Assembly (NCBI GenBank): GCA_026122225.1
Contig: JANEZZ010001497.1
Coordinates: 1,426,001-1,490,000, forward strand
Reading direction: 5' to 3'
DNA: 64,000 nucleotides
DNA from: Heloderma charlesbogerti
Lineage: Eukaryota; Chordata; Lepidosauria; Squamata; Helodermatidae
Part shown: positions 1-11,080 of the stretch, piece after piece
Layout of the letters: the number at the start of each line of letters is the position of its first letter
Position numbering within the stretch: position 1 is the stretch's first letter
Position numbers and translations under genes: made by a program
The notes under the pieces: generated by a model
What the model was told of the DNA's origin: nothing
Database searches by the model: none
What the model saw: only the letters and a program-made list of their open reading frames with translations

Positions 1-840
1 CACCCCCCCATACCCCGCACCCCCCCCGGGACGGGACTTACCTTTGGCGAATGTCCCTCCTGGCGGCGGGTCCGGCCGGCGGTTTGGCGGGTGTTCGAGC
101 GGGGCGGGAGCGGCAGCCGGTCTTTCGACTGGCTGCCGCCGCCGCCATTGCAATGAAAGAAAAAAAAAATGCCCCCTGATAGGCTACGTGACGATTCACG
201 TAGCCTATCATGGCTAGATTTGCAAAGTCAGCCGTGATAGGCTATGTCAATCGTCACGTAGCCTATCACGGGTGACTTTTTTTTTTTTAAAAAAAAAGAG
301 TGTACGGATAATGGTGGCCCCCATAGGGAGCCGCCATTCCCGTTCCTTATTTGGTTGCTGTAGTCTACGTAAAGATTTACATAGACTACGGCGAAAATAA
401 GGGCAACGCTATTTGCGTTGCCCTTATTTTCGCCGTAGTCCACGTAAACATTTATGTAGACTACAGCGACTAAATAAGGAACGCGAATGGCGGCTTCCTA
501 TGGGGGCCGCCATTAGCGTACGCGCTTTTTTTTTTTTTAAAGTCACCCGTGATAGGCTACGTGACGATTGACGTAGCCTATCACGGCTGACTTTGCAGAT
601 CTAGCCGTGATAGGCTACGTGAATCGTCACGTAGCCTATCAGGGGGCTTTTTTAAAAAAAAAACTTTCGCGTTCGCGGCCGGGCGAGGCGGGAAGCCTCC
701 TCCCCGGCCTGAATTTCGGCCGGGCCGAGGTGGGAAGCCTCCCCCCCCCCGGCCTGAACTTCGCGGGGGGACCAGCGAAGCACCTCCCCCCCACCGTGAA
801 CGTCCTTCGAGGACAGGTAAGTGACTTTCGTCCACCCCTA
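1..840 (+). mobile_element. F1 hAT-like palindromic element (left end outside window)
   Basis: Contains the A arm from the ACTTACC donor inward, the palindromic core and the complete B end ...GGTAAGTGACTTTCGTCCACCCCTA. Inserted in an L2-type LINE that resumes at 841 (ctcggaag is the expected duplication). Sequence organisation equals the full-length copies at 5929-6863 and 28811-29781. Confidence 0.85.
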
Positions 841-1330
841 CTCGGAAGGCAGCCATGAGGGAGAGGGCTTTCTCAGTGATGGCCCCCATCTGTAGAACAA
901 GCTGCTTGATGAGTTCCCCCTGGCACCAACATTTTGGCGCCAACGTAAGCCCTCTCTCTTTTCCCTGGCATTTGGCAGCACATGATGAGTGTTAATTGGT
1001 CCTGAATGTGTCTTTAGTTACAACTGACTGCTCAAAGTTGGTTTTAGTTATATGTTCTTTATGTATTGCCTGTGTGCTTTTATGTATGAGCATGCTCCGG
1101 GAGAGAGCGCAGGACAGGAAGGCCTGGCTGGAAGGCCTGGTGTGCTATGGTCCATGGCGTCACGAAGAGTCGGACACGACTGAATGACTGAACAACAACA
1201 ACAAAGCTTTTATGTAAATGGATTTTAAACTCTGTATTTTGTATTGTAATGTTTAAACTTCTGTAAACTGCCCAGAGAGCTTCAGCTATGGAGTGGTATC
1301 GAAATAACAACAACAACAACAACAATAAAC
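841..1330 (+). mobile_element. L2-clade LINE 3' end
   Basis: Plus-strand 3' portion ending in the typical CTGCCCAGAGAGCTTCAGCTATGG...GGTAT-GAAATAA tail and (CAA)n. The same tail recurs in reverse near 49070, 60330 and 60530. It is split by a BovB tail at 1087-1205. Confidence 0.65.
1087..1205 (+). mobile_element. BovB (RTE) LINE 3' tail insertion
   Basis: Contains GAGTCGGACACGACTGAATG and the terminal ACTGAACAACAACAACA of BovB. Flanked by an 11-bp duplication gcttttatgta (1076-1086 and 1206-1216), showing 5'-truncated retroposition into the L2 fragment. Confidence 0.85.
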
Positions 1331-1664
1331 CTTCTTATGTAGAATGGCAAACTGGCTGTTTATGATTCTTCCATTTCTTGACCATGGGACAAGGAGAGAG
1401 AAAGCGGCATGCTACCAGGATTTGAGCCATGGATTTGACCAGCTGGCTCAGGAAAAAAAATAAAAATTGATGCCTGTTATATATGCCACACTTGAACACA
1501 ATCTACATGTTTATAGCAGCTCTGTCATGCTAAGAAACACATGCAGCCTTCCCTCCCTCCTCAAAACAAACTGTACACTCAGAAGATGTTGCCTTCCTCA
1601 ATGCCAATTTGATAGATCAACCAGCTTCATCAAAAGAGCGAAAATGTTTAACTCTAAATACGTA
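1331..1664. other. Non-repeat DNA downstream of gene 1 leader exon
   Basis: Intron 1 of gene 1 by position. Nothing else recognised, except that 1595-1640 resembles the intron start of gene 3 (62505-62560). Confidence 0.4.
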
Positions 1665-2222
1665 TCTTACCTGGGGGAGGCAAGAGTATCCATGAAAAAA
1701 CAGGAAAGAGAAGCCGAAACACTGGCATGGCTATTTTGTTTGGAGTTTGGCAAGTTTGGCAAGCTGAATTCTTATAATGTTGTTTAAACTGCAGGATCCA
1801 AAACGTTTTAGGGCTCTATGCAATACTTATCCACAATCTGCTGATCATTTGCTGAATCTGATAAAATGTGAATCAGAAATGCTTGTTGTTGTCCTTCTAG
1901 AGCAGAACTCCTGAACACAAGTAAATGGGAGTGATTCCTTTGATTGGCTTTTTATTTGTTTGTTTTGGTTTTGGTTTTTTTTTGTAATTAGGGCAGGAAG
2001 AGGTCTGTGGAAATTGCCTTTGGAGGACTTCAAACAGAATTTGGTACAGAGAAGAAATCGGTGATGGGCACACAGTGATGACAATAAAGGATTCTGGTTT
2101 TTCATTTGGATAACTTCCATCAGAGAACATCCAGAAGCTGGATGGAAAGAGGCAAGGGATATTTACTGTTGAACAACATGAACATCTTTGCCGCCTACAG
2201 TAGCTTCAAAAGTACAAAATGG
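1665..2222 (-). promoter_or_regulatory. Conserved leader-exon and upstream block, copy 1
   Basis: This block is visibly homologous to 23548-24080 and 62573-63105 over the leader exon and about 500 bp upstream, including the minus-strand phrase TGTTTGAAGTCCTCC and its variants. A TATA-like ATTATAAG lies at 1771-1778, about 43 bp upstream of the ATG. The conserved part may hold promoter and 5' UTR sequence. That role is inferred from conservation and position. Copy 3 has stops in all obvious frames here, which argues against coding. Confidence 0.5.
1671..1728 (-). CDS. Beta-defensin gene 1, exon 1 (signal peptide)
   Basis: Read on the minus strand, ATG at 1728-1726 opens 19 codons plus one base and ends at the consensus donor CCCCCAG|GTAAGA. 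The peptide begins MPVFRLLFPVFSWILLP, a short basic start and a hydrophobic core typical of a secretory signal. The exon is placed by alignment with two paralogous exons at 23554-23608 and 62579-62636, which share the phase-1 donor and the W-I in the core. A G at -3 gives good start context. Downstream exons would lie left of the window. The beta-defensin assignment is inferred from the paralogs; alone, this exon shows only a leader peptide. Whether the gene is intact cannot be judged. Confidence 0.62.
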
Positions 2223-2950
2223 ATGTGATATACAGCCCATAAAGAAATTTACACAGAGGGACATCCCACTGAATTCAATGGCGTTTATCCCCTGGTATAT
2301 GTGTTCACAATTGCCACCACAAGTCCACCCCTATCTTCCAGATGACAATGATGATTTATATCCTGCCTTTCCCCCAATACTGCGACTCATTTGGAAAAGA
2401 TTTGGAAACCAATTGAGATAACAATGGGATAAATACTGAGATGAGATACAAGTCCAAAATGATCAAATGTTGACAATAAACAACAGCAACAACAACAACA
2501 ACAATAATAATAATAAATAATCACATGCTGACAATATATAAATAGCCAAATACTGACAGTGTATAATATAATAGTGATTAGAAAAAAAATGATGGAACAG
2601 TCTCAGATGTTCCCCAGCCACCACTTTGGCTTGGGAACCAAGGATGTCAGGTGTGTGGCACACACCATGATGTCATCCAGCCCACAAAGGGCCAGCTGGG
2701 TCATCATTAAACCCACTCATCCCAAAACTGTTCCCTATCCCTGACATAGAATGATAGAGTTTGAAGGAACCTTAAGGGTCATCTTGCACAACTCCCTGTG
2801 CAAGATGATCCAAGATAGGCACAGGTAAAACATTCCTCCTTACACCTCCTCTGCATCTCCTACACTGGGTTTTGGTTAGTTTTGTAACACTAAAACAGAA
2901 ATCCATTACAGTAGACTAAAATTTTCCCACTGTGCAAAATGAGTGAGAAA
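2223..2950. other. Intergenic DNA with microsatellite and CR1 tail fragment
   Basis: AT-rich sequence with an (AAC)n/(AAT)n run at 2477-2520. A decayed minus-strand CR1 3' end begins at 2745 (ATAGAATGATAGAGTTTGAAGG) and fades by about 2870. No gene seen. Confidence 0.5.
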
Positions 2951-2974
2951 GCTAACACACACAAAGAAGCTTTT

Positions 2975-3686
2975 AAATGTTATTGACCTGGAGACAGAAG
3001 ATTAAGGAGAAACATGGTAGTGGTGTTCAAATATCTGAAAGGCTGTCATTAGGGATGTTACAGAATTCCACCATGGACTCCAATGGGGCGGGATCCTTTA
3101 GAATATGGCCCCCTGGAGTCCATGGTGGAACGGAGCAATCCCCCCTGCCACCCCGCGAAATTTCTCCAGGAAGGACCCTACCTTTTGCTATCTGTCTGGT
3201 CCGTCCACTGCCATGGTCTGTGGCCGCAAATGGCTGCCCAAGTCTGTGGCCGCCATTTGCCTCCCTACTTTAGCAGTGATAGGCTATGTAAGTATTTATG
3301 TAGCCTATGATGGCAAAGAGCAGGGACACAAATAGTGTCTGCTACGCCATTTGCATCCCTGCCTTTTGCCATGATAGGCTATGTAAATATATACGTACCC
3401 TATCACGGCTAACACAGGGATGCAAATGGTGGCTGCTATGGTGGCCGCAATTTGCGGCTGCAGCCCAGCAGCAGACAGAACTCTGGCTACGGCTGGGGAG
3501 GACTCCAGGGGGGAGGGATGGATTGCCTCCCCCCCCCAGCAGATGGCCCCACTGGAATGGGGTGTGTAATCCGTACACCCCCACCTGTCATGCAGAAGAA
3601 GGAACAGGCAGAACTAGAACCAATAGGTGGAAATTGCAGGGAACCAGATTTCAGCTTACCATTAGGAGAAATCACAGGATCTAGCA
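2975..3686 (+). mobile_element. CR1-like LINE 3' ORF fragment (plus strand)
   Basis: Flanks of the hAT-like insertion read as the end of CR1 ORF2 on the plus strand: the right part encodes RTRTNRWKLQGTRFQL, comparable to [14 protein letters not shown] of CR1 nearby. Frameshifted and interrupted at 3050. It meets a second CR1 3' end to 3' end at 3686. Confidence 0.6.
3050..3583 (+). mobile_element. F2 hAT-like palindromic element
   Basis: Begins TAGGGATGTTACAGAATTCC and ends CCGTACACCCCCA. Duplications gctgtcat and cctgtcat match 7 of 8. Carries three GATAGGCTA-type hairpins and YY1-like AAATGGC motifs. Confidence 0.78.
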
Positions 3687-4146
3687 TCATAGAATCATAG
3701 AATAGTAGGGTTGGAAGGGGCCTACAAGGCCATCGAGTCCAACCCCCTGCTTGATGCAGGAATCCAAGTCAGAGCATCCCTGACAGATGGCTGTCCAGCC
3801 TCGTCTTGAATGCCTCCAGTGTGGGACAGCCCACCACCTACCATGGTCATTGGCTCCATTGTCGCATTGCTCTAACAGTCAGGAAGTTTTTCCTGATGTT
3901 CATCAGGAATCTGGCTTCCTGTAACTTGAGGCCATTATTCTGTGTCCTGCACACTGGGATGATCAAGAAGAGATCCTGGCCTTCCTCTCTATGACAGCCT
4001 TCCAAGGACGTGAAGAGCATTATCCTATCTCCCCTCCGTCTTCTCTTCTCAAGGCTAAACATGCCCACTTATTTCAGTCTCTCCTCTCAGGGCCTTGTTT
4101 CCAGTCCCCTGATCATCTTTGTTGCCCTCCTCTGAACCCTCTCCAT

Positions 4147-4725
4147 TAGGGATGTCAGAGAATTCTGCGACGGGTCTTGGTGAGGCCGAATGCCAGTGCA
4201 TTCGGCCCCCAAAATCCATTGCGGAACAGCCTGCCACCCCCCCTCCCCCCGTGGATCACCCCCGGGATGAGACTTACCTGGGGCGGATGTTCTGGATGGC
4301 GGCGGCTCCAGCAGCGGCTTCAGCGGTGGTGGCAGCTGGACTTCCGACTGGCTGCCACCGCCGCCATTTGCAGTCTGTGTTTTTTTTTTCTTTTTTTCCC
4401 CCATAGACGTGATAGGCTATGTAAAGACTTACGTAGCCTATCATGTCTGGGTAAAAAAAAAAAAAGCATACGCAAATGGCAGCGGCTACTTACTACCATA
4501 GCCGCCGCTATTTGCATATGCGTTTTTGTTTTTTTTTTACCCAGAGCCTTCTGCGGCTGGAAATCCGGCTGCAGACAGCCCTGGACTGGGCCTGGCTGGC
4601 TGCTCCGGGGAGCAGCCAGGGAGCACAGCCGGCCGTCGAGGATTCCAGGGGGGAGGGATGTAATGCCTCCCCCCCACACCATGAACAGAATCCGTGAAAC
4701 GGTAAGTGGCTTTCGTACATCCCTA
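4147..4725 (+). mobile_element. F2 hAT-like palindromic element in CR1
   Basis: A end TAGGGATGTCAGAGAATTC, B end GGTAAGTGGCTTTCGTACATCCCTA split here as donor plus terminus. Duplications ctctccat and ctctccag (7 of 8); the CR1 sequence resumes exactly after the second. Confidence 0.88.
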
Positions 4726-5928
4726 CTCTCCAGTTTGTCTGCATCCTTCTTAAAGTGTGGTGCCCAGAACTGGAAACAGTACTCCAGATGAGGCCTAACC
4801 AGTGCTGAGTAGAGGGGAACTAGAACTTCCCAGGATTTGGAAGCTATGCTTCTATTAATGCAGCCCAAAAGAGCATTTGCCTTTTTTGCAGCCATGTCAC
4901 ATTGTTGGCTCATATTCAGCTTGTGATCGACAACAATTCCAAGATCCTTCTCGCTTGTCGTGTTGTTGAGCCACGTATCCCCCATCTTGTAACTGTGCAT
5001 TTTGTTTCTTTTTCCTAGGTGCAGAACTTGGCATCTATCCCTATTAAATGTCATTCTGTTGTTTTTTGCCCAGTGCTCCAGTCTATCCAGATCACTTTGA
5101 ATTTTGTTTCTGTCTTCCAAAGTATTAGCTATCCCGCCCCATTTTGTGTTATCTGCAAATTTGATCAGCATTCCTGGCACCTCCTCCTCCAAGTCATTCA
5201 TAAAAATATTGAAGAGCACTGGGCCCAGGACTGAGCCCTGCTGTTCCCCACTCGTTACCTCTCCCCAGTTTGAGAAGGTCCCATTGATAAGCACTCTTTG
5301 AGTCTGATTCTGTAGCCAACTGTGGATCCACCGGATCGTTGTTTCATCTAGCCCACTTTGATCTAGTTTGCTCATCAGGAGATCATGGGGCACTTTGTCG
5401 AAAGCTTTGCGGAAGTCGAGGTATATGATGTCTAAACCTTCCCCATGGTCCACAAGGGAGGTGACCTGATCAAAAAATGAGATCAGATTCATCTGGCAGG
5501 ACTTGCTTTTGACAAATCCATGTTGGCTTTGAGTAATCACGGTATTGTTGTCAAGGTGCTTCCAGATGGATTCCTTTATCATGTGCTCCAGAATTTTCCC
5601 TGGATTGATGTCAGACTGACTGGTCTGTAGTTCCCAGGTTCCTCCTTTTTACCCTTTTTGAAGATAGGGACAACATTAGCCCTCCTCCAGTCATCTGGCA
5701 CTTCCCTCGTCCTCCATGATTTCTCCAGAATAATAGACAGTGGTTCTGAGAGTTCTTCTGCCAGTTCCTTGATTACTCTAGGATGCAGTTCATCTGGCCC
5801 TGGAGATTTGAACTCATTCAAAGTAATTAGGTGTTCCTTGACCATATGCCTATCAATCTCAAGCTGCAATCCTGCCCCTTCAGCCTGCACTTTGCCTTTG
5901 CCAGGGGGGTCATAGACCCTCTTTTGGG

Positions 5929-6863
5929 TAGGGATGGCGGAGAATTTCCCCCCGAACATGTTTTAGAGAGAAATCCTCCGCACCCCCCCACCCCCCGCAC
6001 CCCCCCCGGGACGGGACTTACCTTTTGAGAATGTCCCTCCCGGTGGCTGGTCCGGCTGGCGGTTCGGCGGGTGTTCGAGCGAGGCGGGAGTGGCAGCCGG
6101 TCTTTCGACTGGCCGCCGCCGCCATTGTAATGAAAGAAAAAAAAAAAAACTTCCCCTGATAGGCTACGTGACGATTCACGTAGCCTATCACGGCTAGATT
6201 TGCAAAGTCAGCCATGATAGGCTACGTGAATCGTCACGTAGCCTATCACGGGTGACTTAAAAAAAAAAAAAAAAAGAGTGTACGGATAAAGGCGGCCCCC
6301 ATAGGGAGCCGCCATTCCCGTTCCTTATTTGGTGGCTGTAGTCTACGTAAATGTTTACGTAGACTACGGCGAAAATAAGGGCAACGCTATTTGCGTTGCC
6401 CTTATTTTCGCCGTAGTCTACGTAAACATTTACGTAGACTACAGCCACTAAATAAGGAACGCGAATGGCGGCTCCCTATGGGGGCCGCCATTCGCGTACG
6501 CGCTTTTTTTTTTTTTTTTTTAAGTCACCCGTGATAGTCTACGTGACAATTCACGTAGCCTATCATGGCTGACTTTGCAGATCTAGCCGTGATAGGCTAC
6601 GTGAATCGTCACGTAGCCTATCAGGGGGCGTTTTTTCTTTTTTTTTTTTACTTTCGCGTTCGCGGCCGGGCGAAGCGAGGCGCCTCCTCCCCGGCCTGAC
6701 TTTCGGCCGGGCGAGGCGGGAAGCCTCCCCCCCGGCCTGAATTTCGGCCTGGAGAGGCGGGAATCCTCCCCCCCGGCCTGAACTTCGGGGGGGGAGCAGC
6801 GAAGCGCTCCCCCCCACCGCGAACGGCCTTCGAGGACAGGTAAGTGACTTTCATCCACCCCTA
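5929..6863 (+). mobile_element. F1 hAT-like palindromic element in CR1 (reference copy)
   Basis: 935 bp, termini TAGGGATGGCGGAG and CATCCACCCCTA, perfect 8-bp duplication cttttggg at 5921-5928 and 6864-6871. Order: A end, ACTTACC donor (minus strand), 35-codon ATG arm, two GATAGGCTACGTGA hairpins, GGCGGCCCCCATAGGGAGCC hairpin, GTAGTCTACG hairpins around a central GGGCAACGC palindrome, then the mirror image and the GC-rich B arm with GACAGGTAAGTG. Confidence 0.93.
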
Positions 6864-7273
6864 CTTTTGGGAGAAGACTAAGCCAAAGTAGGAATTGAGC
6901 ACCTCTGCCTTTTCTTTGTCATCTGTTATCGTTTTGCCATCCTTATTTAATAGCTGAACTACCATTTCTTTCCTCTGCCTTTTACTATGCACATAGCTGA
7001 AGAAAGCCTTTTTGATGTTTTTAGCATCCCTCGCTAACCTCAGCTCATTCTCAGCTTTAGCCTTCCTGATGCCATCCCTGCAATTCTGTGCTACCTGCCT
7101 GTACTCTTCCTTTGTTACTTGGCCTTCTTTCCACTTTCTATATGTGTCCTTTTTTGTTTTCAGGTCATCCCTAAGCTTTTTGTGAAGCCACATTGGCTTC
7201 TTCTGCTGTCTTCCACCTTTTCATCTTGTTGGAATTGTTTCTAATTGAGCCTTGAGAATTTCCTTTTTGAAAA

Positions 7274-8096
7274 TAGGGATGTCAGAGAATTCCGCCATGG
7301 ATCTCAGTGAGGCTGAATGCCAGTGCATTCGGCCCCTCGAAATCTATGGCGGAATGGCATTACACCCCCCGCCCCCCCGTGGATCCCCCCCAGGATGAGA
7401 CTTACCTGAGGCAGATGTTCTGGACGGTGGCGGCTCCAGCGGCGGTTTCGGTGGTGGCGGCGGCTGGTCTTCTAGCCGGCTGCCGCTGCCGCCATTTGCA
7501 GTCTCGTCTTTTTTTTTTTCTAGATAGATGTGATAGGCTACGTAAAGACTTATGTAGCCTATCACGGCTGGGTTAAAAAACAATGCGTATGCAAATGCCG
7601 ACAGCTACGGCCGCTGCCATTTGCGTTCCTTATTTTTGGCTGTCTTAGTCTACGTAAATATTTATGTAGACTAAGACAGTTAAAATAAAAGGGAATGCAA
7701 ATAGTGCCTGCTACTGTTATTTATTTTTGTAAATATTTACGTAGACTAAGACAGCCAAAAATAAGGAACGCAAATGGCGGCGGCTGTAGCCGCTGCCATT
7801 TGCGTACGCGTTTTGTTTTTTGTTTTTAACCGAGCCGTGATAGGCTATGTAAATCTTTAAGTAGCCTATCATGGCTGAATACAAGGACACAAACGGCAGC
7901 GGCTATGGCAGCCACAATTTGCCTCCCTGCTAGCCAGCGGCTGGATGTCCAGCTGCTGGCGGAGCCAGCTGGCGGCTCCGTGGAATCCCCGCGGAGCAGA
8001 GCCAGCCGGCGAGGATTCTGGAGGGCTGGGACGGAGCGTCTCCCCCACCCCAGCGGATGCCCCGACTGGAACAGGAAAGTGATTCATACATCCCTA
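7274..8096 (+). mobile_element. F2 hAT-like palindromic element in CR1
   Basis: 823 bp; perfect duplication tttgaaaa (7266-7273, 8097-8104). Contains TAGTCTACGTAAATATTTA and TGATAGGCTACGTAAAGAC hairpins and AAATGGC palindromes. Confidence 0.93.
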
Positions 8097-8223
8097 TTTG
8101 AAAAGCTCCCACCCATCTTGGACTCCTTTTCTCGTTAGCGTCGCATGCCATGGGACCTTACTGATCATTGTTCTGAGTTTATTAAAATCAGCTTTCCTAA
8201 AATCCAGTGAAATGTCTTAAAAG

Positions 8224-8464
8224 TAGACCATTTACACCTGCAGTTTTGAGCAAATTGTGCTATTCATGGCCAAATTCATAAATAGCAAATTGTGCTACAT
8301 ATGATCACTATTTTCACTATTAAAAGAGCAGAAACTGCAAGCTGGCCCGACTCATTGAGCAATGAGTTGGGCAAGTTCAGAGATGTGAGAGCTGGAGTCC
8401 AGGGGACTGAGCTGATGAAAACCCGTTGAGCTCTACCCACAAACAGATTCGTTTGACATCCCTA
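8224..8464 (+). mobile_element. Old hAT-like element
   Basis: Right terminus GACATCCCTA, degraded left terminus TAGACCAT; duplications cttaaaag and cttaagag (7 of 8). AT-rich interior with inverted GCAAATTGTGCTA motifs, as in family F5. Confidence 0.5.
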
Positions 8465-9441
8465 CTTAAGAGTGTGAGAAGTGGAACAGACCTCCTCTGA
8501 AGGTGATGGGTTCTTGTGCCCGATTCCTGTTGACATTTGTGATCCCTGCTCGCGCTGCATGAGTGAGAAAATTGTGCAAATTGAACAGTGATTGAACATG
8601 GAATTTGTGCAAATTTCCCCATATTTGATCCAATTTGCACAAATTTCCTCCCTAGACTAAAGTGGTGCTTTCAGTCTGCAGGGGAAAATTGCGCAAAATC
8701 GAACTGGGAAAGTTGTGCAAATAAAATGTGTGTACACATCTGTCAAGTTGCAAACATTTTCAGTGGACACATGCTCATGCTCACATCTGATGCTTTGAAC
8801 AGGGCATGCTCACATGTTTTGCAAGCAAAAATGAAATCCCCATACATCCCTAGCTGTAGCTACACCCTGCAGTGCAGAGCCTGAATTGAGCAGGAGGTTG
8901 GAGTAGATGATCTCTGAGATCTCTTCCAACTCTATGATTCTTATGGTTCTTTTTTTTTTTTCAGTTTATGGCACAGGAAGGATTTAAGCTATGGATATCA
9001 TAGGTTACTGAATTGCTCATAACTATATGAAAACATAGTCAAATGGAAGCCAGATGTAAGGACTGGGGTTAGGGCAAATTATCTGTCCTTAATATTGCAG
9101 TATTAGTTCAGGTCCTTGCCAAGTGAGTAAAAAATCTTGCCTTCTAAGCAATTAGGTAAGAGGATATATACAAATGACTCTGAGTAACTGCACATACTTT
9201 ATCTATGTAGTAATTATTTCTCTTCCTGAACTGTTATTGTACTCCTGATCTCCTTCATTCCATCATCTTCTGGGGGAGGGGGGGATGAGGAAGGGAACAT
9301 AGAACTTGGAGAGGAATACAGTCAATGACAAGATATCAGAAATTGGAGGATCAGTACACCAGAACTAGAAGCAGAGACCCATGTCCCTAAAAACTTCACG
9401 AATTGTGAGAAGTAGCTGATGATATGCCATTGTGTATTTGC
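8465..9441. other. Intergenic DNA with decayed repeats
   Basis: An F5-like stretch rich in TTTGTGCAAATT words ends at 8853 with TACATCCCTA. A CR1-type 3' tail lies at about 8885-8950 (TTCCAACTCTATGATTCTTA). The rest, to 9441, is unrecognised AT-rich DNA. No gene seen. Confidence 0.5.
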
Positions 9442-9948
9442 TAGGGGTGTACGAACCCCACTTACCGGTCCGCTCTGGGGTCCGCTGGGGGTGGAAAGGC
9501 GATCTGTCCCTCTGCCTGGAATCCTCCCTGGCCCGTTCCGCTCTGCGGTGAGTCTGCGGAGCCACCGGCCGGGGCCATCCACAGCCTGACTTCCATCTGC
9601 TTGCAGGCTGCAGCCGCAAATGGCATCTGGCGTAGGGGATGCCATTTGCGTCCCTGCCCTTTGCTGTGATTGGCTATGTAAATATTTATGTAGTCAATCA
9701 CCGGAAAGAGCAGGGACGCAAATGGTGTCCGCTATGCTGGATGCCATTTGTGTCCGCCACCCAGCAGCAGACAGCTGCAGAACGAAGAGGATGGGCCTGG
9801 ACTGGCCAGCACCAGGTAGGGTCCATCCTGACCTTAGTTCGCAGGGTGGTGGTGGGGGAGCAGTCCATTCCTCCACAGACTCTGGGGGGCCGGATTCTAA
9901 AGAATCCAGCCTCATTGGAGTCTGTGGTGGATTTCTCCGCCATCCCTA
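9442..9948 (-). mobile_element. F2 hAT-like palindromic element
   Basis: Termini TAGGGGTGTACGAACCCC and CCGCCATCCCTA; duplications gtatttgc and gtagttgc (7 of 8). B arm with ACTTACC at left, A arm right. Confidence 0.85.
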
Positions 9949-10002
9949 GTAGTTGCTCCTTGAGAGAATGGGAAAATGACCTGGAGAAGGATGAGGTAGG
10001 TG

Positions 10003-10957
10003 TAGGGATGTACGAAAGTTCCGCCACAGATCTCGGGGAGGCTGAATGCCAGCACATTCAGCCACCCAAAATCAGAGGCAGAACGGCCCGCCACCCCCCG
10101 CCACCCCCCGGGATGGGACTTACCGTGGGCGGATCTTCCTAGCAGCGGTGGCGGCTCCGGCGGCAGTTCAGAGGCGGCGGCTGCGGCAGCCGGTCTTCTG
10201 ACCAGCTGCCACCACCGCCATTTCCAGGTTAAAACAACAACAACAACAAAAACGTGATAGGCTACGTAATGATTCACGTAGCCTATCATGGCTAGATTTT
10301 AAAAAACACACCGTCATAGGCTATTTAAATGTTTACATAGCCTATCAGGGCTGACTTAAAAAAACAACAAAAGAAACACATGTACACAAATGGTGGCAGC
10401 CATGGCCGCCATCATTTGCATTTCTTATTTTGGCATATCTTAGTCTACGTAAACATTTACGGAGACTAAGATGGCGAAAATGAGGGGAACGCAAATAGCG
10501 TAGACGCTACACTATTTGCGTTCCCCTTATTTTCTCTGTCTTAGTCTACATAAATGTTTACGTAGACTAAGACGTGCCAAAATAAGGAACGCAAATGGCG
10601 GCGGCCATGGACGCCGCCATTTGCGTACACATGTTTTTGTTTTATTTTAAATCAGCCGTGATAGGCTACGTAAACATTTACGTAGCCTATCACGGTTGAC
10701 TGCAGGGATGCAAACGGCAGCGGCTATGGCCGCCGCCATTTGCATCCCTGTTAGCCAGCGGCCGGATGTCTGGCTGCTGGCGGAGCCAGCCAGCGGCTCC
10801 GCAGAATTGCTGCGGAGCACAGCCAGCCGGCCAGGATTCCAGGGGGGGAGGTACGGAGTGCCTCCCCCCCGTCCAGGATTCCGGGGGGAGGGACGGAGTG
10901 CCTCCCCCCCACCATCAGCATAATCCCCTAAAGGTAAGTAATTTTTGTACATCCCTA
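10003..10957 (+). mobile_element. F2 hAT-like palindromic element with hybrid left end
   Basis: 955 bp; perfect duplication ggtaggtg (9995-10002, 10958-10965). The left end starts like a B end (TAGGGATGTACGAAAGTT) and then continues as an A arm (CCGCCACAGATCTCGG). Confidence 0.93.
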
Positions 10958-11080
10958 GGTAGGTGTATCTTTCCCAACTACCACCTTTATCATTTCCCCA
11001 TCCAATGCCTGGGAGATATCTACATGCTTTAGAGCCCACAGCACTAGGAGACTATAGCACAGGGACCATGTGATGGCACT

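Larger units (their letters stand above)
3686..8215 (-). mobile_element. CR1 LINE, minus strand, interrupted three times
   Basis: The 3' end at 3686 shows the CR1 terminal repeat (ATTCTATGATTCTATGATG in reverse). ORF2 is readable leftward: RT segment 4726-5582 with FRKAFDKVPHDLL and GSVLGPVLFNIFMNDL, then RT start 5579-5928 (PGPDELHPRVIKELAEE), then the EN-RT linker 6872-7193. hAT-like elements at 4147-4725, 5929-6863 and 7274-8096 interrupt it with target duplications. The catalytic FADD reads FADN and a frameshift near 5585 separates RT halves, so it is dead. Confidence 0.9.

Noticed and set aside
581..943. Long Arg/Gly/Pro-rich open frames in the GC-rich B arms, recurring in many places
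   Set aside because: They appear in several frames and both strands of the same arm (PPRPAEIQAGG-type repeats), differ between copies by indels, and follow from CpG-rich low-complexity DNA without stops.
1897..2130. Minus-strand frame reading SYPNEKPESFIVITVCPSP and a similar frame in copy 2
   Set aside because: Copy 3 has stops and indels in the same block, so conservation is more likely regulatory or UTR than coding.
5929..6863. CRISPR-like array because GATAGGCTACG repeats recur at intervals
   Set aside because: Repeats are palindromic modules of a transposon in a vertebrate genome, intervening sequence is also conserved between copies, and no cas genes exist.
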